Assembly (NCBI GenBank): GCA_038210275.1
Contig: JBBQWV010000003.1
Span: 62,001 to 126,000, forward strand
DNA: 64,000 nucleotides
Reading direction: 5' to 3'
Origin: PALSA-1296 sp038210275
Lineage (GTDB): Bacteria > Bacteroidota > Ignavibacteria > Palsa-1295
The notes under the pieces were generated by a model that saw nothing but the letters and a program-made list of their open reading frames with translations, searched no databases and had not been told where the DNA came from. The translations under genes and the position numbers were made by a program. Positions 60,427-64,000 of this stretch are shown in pieces. The stretch's first letter is position 1. Each line of letters starts with the position of its first letter.

Positions 60427-60900
60427 TTAATGGATACTGACTCTTGATAACAACCAATCGGCACGTCCTTCCTTTTGAAATCCAAAGTTTACTTTATATG
60501 AAGACGTTCTTCCGTTTTCCGAAACGATGAGTGTGCCGATAGCGATTCCGGTTTTTCCTTGCTCCTTTACAAGTCCGTATGAAAAAGAGACCGGCGGATG
60601 AGACTGAAAAAACGACTCCACAACTCCGAGAGTCTGTGATGGGCTGAGATACGATCCCTCCTTCGGAGCGATCTCCACATAAATTTTATTTGGATCAATG
60701 AACAGTCTTAACGAATCAAGATTACGAATCGAAAGTGCTTTTGTAAATTGCTTCACTCTCAAGGAAAGTGGCTGAGCATTAACTTTTGCGCTGAGAAAAA
60801 TCATTAGCATAAAGAGCACGACTCGAAATAGTCGGGGGAATTGTGAATTCCTTTCGGTGGTAAAAGAAAAAACTGAAACTCTGTTTGCTAATGAACACAT
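60427..60900 (-). CDS. Secreted DUF4783-like protein
   Basis: 157 residues. The N-terminal 25 residues are not hydrophobic; the signal peptide-like stretch (RVVLFMLMIFLSAKVNAQ) lies at about 26-43, so the real start may be further in. The rest (LRVKQFTKALSIRNLDSLRLFIDPNKIYVEIAPKEGSYLSPSQTLGVVESFFQSHPPVSFSYGLVKEQGKTGIAIGTL) matches the NTF2-like DUF4783 family of Bacteroidota. It sits 6 bases after pyrC and 12 bases before the kinase gene. Confidence 0.75.
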   Translation of the reverse strand: MCSLANRVSVFSFTTERNSQFPRLFRVVLFMLMIFLSAKVNAQPLSLRVKQFTKALSIRNLDSLRLFIDPNKIYVEIAPKEGSYLSPSQTLGVVESFFQSHPPVSFSYGLVKEQGKTGIAIGTLIVSENGRTSSYKVNFGFQKEGRADWLLSRVSIH

Positions 60901-60906
60901 CCAATA

Positions 60907-62181
60907 TTATTGCCTCCACAATAGTTGGTTATTATTGATAACACCGATTGCTCGTCCTTTTAATTTTGTACCGATGAATGGTGTATTCTGTGATTTAGAA
61001 TGAATATCTTGTTTGGAAAATGTCCATTCATTATTTAAGTCGATAATTGTCAGATTTGCTGATGCACCTTCGATAATTTGAATTGGTGGGAGCTTCATCA
61101 GTTTACGCGGATTAGCAGATGATATCTCTATATATTTACTAAGTGATAGTTTGCCTGTATGCACAAGATTTGTCAATCCTAACCCTATAGCCGTCTCGCA
61201 ACCTATAATTCCAAATGCTGCAGACATCATATCCGTTTCCTTCTCATGTGCAGCATGCGGAGCGTGATCGGTGGAAATGCAATCTATTGTGCCATCTTGT
61301 AATCCCGCGATCACTGCTTCGATATCTTCCTTCTCACGAAGCGGTGGGTTCATCTTTGCATTTGCAAAATGAGTTTCTACTGCTTCGTCGGTCAAGGTAA
61401 AATGATGTGGCGTAACTTCGCAAGAAACCATTATGCCCCGCGCTTTGGCTTCACGAACAAGACGGACAGCGTTTCGCGTTGAAAGATGTGCGACGTGAAA
61501 TCGAACTCCGCCGACATATTCAGCGAGTAAAATATCTCTGGAAATAATAATATCTTCTGCAACGGAAGGATAACCTGGCATTCCAAGTTTTGTTGATACT
61601 TTTCCTTCGTGCATACAAGTCCCTTTCGTCATCGTTGGCTCTTCGCAATGTTCGGTGCAAAGGAAATCAAACATCTTGCCATATTCGAACACGCGGCGCA
61701 TCACCTCTGCGCTTGCAACAGCAGTGCCATCATCAGAGATCATTTTTATTCCGGCATCTGAAAGTGCTTGCATCGGAGCAAGCTCTTCTCCTTTACGCCC
61801 CTTCGTCATCGTGCCGCAAATTTCCACATCAACAAGATTATTTTTAGCTTTTTCGCGGATGTAGCTCACCACAAATGGATCGGAGATCGGGGGATCGGTA
61901 TTCGGCATACAGCAAAGTCCGGTGAATCCCCCGCTGGCTGCTGCTCTTGTTCCTGTCTCGATAGTCTCTTTATATTCTTGACCCGGCTCACGAAGATGGA
62001 CGTGCATATCAAAAAATCCTGGAGCAACAACAGCACCGTTCAAATTCTTTAGAGGAGCTTTGCTCTTGAGATTCTTTCCAATTGCAGAGATCTTACCGGA
62101 AGTGATTTCAATATCCATTCCGGTATCATCTCTTCCTGAGATGGGGTCAACGATTCTGCAGTTTTGTAAAAGTATATCCAT
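60907..62181 (-). CDS. pyrC: Dihydroorotase
   Basis: Third step of pyrimidine biosynthesis. The 424 residues contain the metal-binding HVHLREPGQEYKETIETGTRAAASGGFTGLCCMPNTDPP and the conserved STDHAPHAAHEKE. This is the longer class I type usually found in Gram-positives and many environmental bacteria. It starts 14 bases after pyrB and probably is cotranscribed with it. Confidence 0.96.
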   Translation of the reverse strand: MDILLQNCRIVDPISGRDDTGMDIEITSGKISAIGKNLKSKAPLKNLNGAVVAPGFFDMHVHLREPGQEYKETIETGTRAAASGGFTGLCCMPNTDPPISDPFVVSYIREKAKNNLVDVEICGTMTKGRKGEELAPMQALSDAGIKMISDDGTAVASAEVMRRVFEYGKMFDFLCTEHCEEPTMTKGTCMHEGKVSTKLGMPGYPSVAEDIIISRDILLAEYVGGVRFHVAHLSTRNAVRLVREAKARGIMVSCEVTPHHFTLTDEAVETHFANAKMNPPLREKEDIEAVIAGLQDGTIDCISTDHAPHAAHEKETDMMSAAFGIIGCETAIGLGLTNLVHTGKLSLSKYIEISSANPRKLMKLPPIQIIEGASANLTIIDLNNEWTFSKQDIHSKSQNTPFIGTKLKGRAIGVINNNQLLWRQ

Positions 62182-62195
62182 TCTAACGTATTTTC

Positions 62196-63113
62196 TTAAT
62201 TCTCAAAAAGCCATTCGAGCACTGCCATCCGGATTGCTACTCCGCGCATTACTTGTCGGTAGATAACCGATTTTTCAGAATCGGCGGTTTCGTCATCAAG
62301 TTCAACACTGCGATTTATCGGTCCCGGATGAAGAATAAATGAATTTGTATTTTGCATGCGGGTAGGTGTCAATCCGTATCGCTGCCGAAAATCTATTAAG
62401 CCCGGAAATAGTGATTGAGTTTGACGTTCAGTTTGAATGCGTAATGCCATTACGGCATCAGCGTCTTGTAATTCATTTCCAATTTCATGACGAATGTTTA
62501 CCCCAAAAACTTCTGCTCCGTATGCAGGTGATAATGTCAACGGCGCTATCATAGTCACTCTCGCTCCAAGTTTATGTAAGAGAAGCATATTTGATCGCGC
62601 TACTCTGGAATGTTTAATATCGCCGATAATCACAATCTTCTTTCCATATATTGAACCCAATTTTTCCAAGAGAGTTGCGGCATCGAGGAGTGCTTGGGTC
62701 GGATGTTCATGTGCTCCGTCGCCGGCATTGATGATTCGCGTCGTTTCAGGAAGATGTTTTCTAAGTAAGATCGGAACACCTGCGGAGCTATGCCGAACAA
62801 CGATGCAATCAAGCTTCATTGCATTAATGACTTTCACCGTATCGATCAGTGATTCACCCTTGGTGACGCTGCTTGTTTGCATGGAAAGACTAACGCTCGT
62901 TGCGCCAACTCGCTTTTCTGCAAGTTCAAAAGATGTTCGTGTGCGAGTAGAGTTCTCGAAGAAGAGATTTGCGACGGTTCGCCCTTTGAGTAAATCGCTT
63001 TCCGGGAAAGGATCGGTGGAATTCAAATGTCGGAAGTAACCATCGGATCTTTTTAGAAGATCGGTGATCTGGTCTGTGCTTAGCTGTCTGATTCCGAGTA
63101 AGTCGCGAGTCAT
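62196..63113 (-). CDS. pyrB: Aspartate carbamoyltransferase catalytic subunit
   Basis: Second step of pyrimidine biosynthesis. The 305 residues show the carbamoyl phosphate-binding STRTRTSFELAEKRVGA, HPTQALLDAATL and the C-terminal HPGPINRSVELDD. No regulatory subunit (pyrI) gene is adjacent. It is the first gene of the pyrB-pyrC-DUF4783-kinase series and is divergent from uvrA. Confidence 0.96.
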   Translation of the reverse strand: MTRDLLGIRQLSTDQITDLLKRSDGYFRHLNSTDPFPESDLLKGRTVANLFFENSTRTRTSFELAEKRVGATSVSLSMQTSSVTKGESLIDTVKVINAMKLDCIVVRHSSAGVPILLRKHLPETTRIINAGDGAHEHPTQALLDAATLLEKLGSIYGKKIVIIGDIKHSRVARSNMLLLHKLGARVTMIAPLTLSPAYGAEVFGVNIRHEIGNELQDADAVMALRIQTERQTQSLFPGLIDFRQRYGLTPTRMQNTNSFILHPGPINRSVELDDETADSEKSVIYRQVMRGVAIRMAVLEWLFEN

Positions 63114-63195
63114 TCAGTTACTGTTACAATGCACTTATTAGTTGTCTTGCAGTGAGTAAAGATTTACAAAGATGATCACCCATAGCAACCTTCGG

Positions 63196-63232
63196 TTTGT
63201 AAGTTCTGTTTTACCAAACTTACAAATTTTTT
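63196..63232 (+). promoter_or_regulatory. Inverted repeat between pyrB and uvrA
   Basis: TTTGTAAGTT (63196-63205) and AACTTACAAA (63217-63226) form a perfect 10-bp inverted repeat with an 11-base spacer, followed by TTTTTTC. No plus-strand gene lies upstream that would need a terminator, so an operator or an attenuator for uvrA is possible. It does not match a known LexA box that I recognise. Confidence 0.45.
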
Positions 63233-63268
63233 CTTATAAAAGTACTACGAATTTTATAAACAACGTAA

Positions 63269-64000
63269 TTGGCAAAAACGGCTCAACATAAAACAAAATC
63301 CAAGCCAAAAAGCTCGAAAAAGACATCCGATGCCACTTTGCCTTTCCCTAAAGCAAAGAAAGAAGCCGAAATTGCCGCGAGTTCACCTCTTGACAATCTC
63401 GTTATCCGTGGAGCCAGAGTCCATAATCTGAAGAATATCGATATTGATATTCCAAGAGAAAAGCTGGTTGTGATTACAGGAATTTCCGGCTCCGGAAAAT
63501 CTTCTCTTGCCTTCGATACGATCTACGCCGAAGGTCAGCGCAGATATGTCGAAAGTCTATCGGCTTATGCGCGTCAGTTTCTTGACATGATGGAACGCCC
63601 GGATGTAGATGTAATCGAAGGGCTTTCTCCTGCTATATCAATCGAACAAAAAACTATCGGAGCTTCTCCCCGATCTACTGTGGGAACAGTAACAGAAATT
63701 TACGATTTCATCCGATTACTTTTTGCCAGACTCGGAACCCAGTATTGCGTGGAATGCAACATCCCTGTCGTTCGTCAAACTCAGGATCAGATTATCGCTG
63801 CGATTCACGCTCATCCCGAAGATTCAAAACTTTCGCTTCTTGCGCCACTTGTCAGAGCAAGAAAAGGTCATTATCGTGAGGTATTCAGCGATGCACTTCG
63901 TCAGGGTTTTACGAAGGTCAGAGTCGATGGTGAGATGAAAGATCTATTCGATGGAATGCAAGTTGACCGTTACAAAGTCCATACAATCGAACTCGTTATT
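63269..64000 (+). CDS. uvrA: Excinuclease ABC subunit A (partial, cut by window edge)
   Basis: DNA-damage recognition ATPase of nucleotide excision repair; only the N-terminal 244 codons are present. After a lysine- and serine-rich extension of about 38 residues, the conserved sequence begins LVIRGARVHNLKNIDIDIPREKLVVITGISGSGKSSLAFDTIYAEGQRRYVESLSAYARQFLDMMERPDVD. Walker A is GISGSGKS (71-78). The start is a TTG at 63269 directly after an in-frame TAA; no better start exists in frame before the conserved region. The gene continues beyond 64000. Confidence 0.94.
   Translation, partial: MAKTAQHKTKSKPKSSKKTSDATLPFPKAKKEAEIAASSPLDNLVIRGARVHNLKNIDIDIPREKLVVITGISGSGKSSLAFDTIYAEGQRRYVESLSAYARQFLDMMERPDVDVIEGLSPAISIEQKTIGASPRSTVGTVTEIYDFIRLLFARLGTQYCVECNIPVVRQTQDQIIAAIHAHPEDSKLSLLAPLVRARKGHYREVFSDALRQGFTKVRVDGEMKDLFDGMQVDRYKVHTIELVI

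Noticed and set aside
63196..63232. Terminator for an upstream plus-strand gene
   Set aside because: The upstream gene pyrB is on the minus strand, so no transcript from the left needs ending here.

Overview
The window looks like chromosomal DNA from a member of the FCB group (Bacteroidota/Chlorobiota/Ignavibacteriota side), most likely a Kapaibacteriota-like lineage. The reasons are promoters of the TAnnTTTG type, a type IX secretion C-terminal sorting domain, a zinc-type S14, AT-rich leaders with few strong Shine-Dalgarno sites, and an ExbB-ExbD-ExbD-TonB-PstS-TPR cluster. The phylum assignment is an inference; no rRNA gene is present.

Positions 1-17519 (+): tuf, a terminator, then one long S10-spc-alpha ribosomal superoperon (rpsJ to rplQ) that includes secY, map, infA, rpmJ and rpoA. 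Positions 17543-19125 (-): convergent pdxST for vitamin B6. Positions 19292-21591: a LysR-type regulator and a beta-helix-like lipoprotein. Positions 22081-27815 (+): an energy-transduction module (ExbB, two ExbD, TonB), a small membrane protein with its own promoter, a PstS-like lipoprotein and a TPR protein. Positions 27896-30534 (+): an Mla-type lipid transporter (mlaE, mlaF, mlaD).

Positions 30627-38714 (-): the nusA-infB-rbfA-truB-ribF translation operon, followed by a heme-motif porin and a biotin-carrier protein. The expected first gene of this operon, rimP, lies 4.6 kb away at 43334-43909. Between them sits an accessory segment (38715-43337) with a type IX-secreted protein, a RepA-like AAA ATPase with its own promoter, a heptamer-repeat and palindrome region, and two small DUF2283 genes plus a DUF4258-like partner. 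A duplicated rimP 3' end (both copies encode YARPDFG-stop) flanks the DUF4258/DUF2283 pair, as expected for a cassette that inserted at the gene end. rimP itself carries an in-frame palindromic element, and short REP-like repeats with covarying central hairpins lie at both sides of the segment. This is the most unusual part of the window.

Positions 44053-56134: an OmpA/PD40 protein, tRNA-Cys, a four-helix-bundle (S23) gene flanked by inverted repeats, an SDR oxidoreductase, an ABC exporter, a HicBA toxin-antitoxin pair, prfB with a +1 programmed frameshift, a pterin dehydratase, a secreted aminopeptidase P, an outer-membrane protein, an orphan 2-oxoacid:ferredoxin oxidoreductase beta subunit and a DHH phosphoesterase. 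Positions 56131-63113 (-): a pyrB-pyrC-DUF4783-giant NtrY-like histidine kinase cluster. Position 63269 onward (+): uvrA, cut by the window edge.
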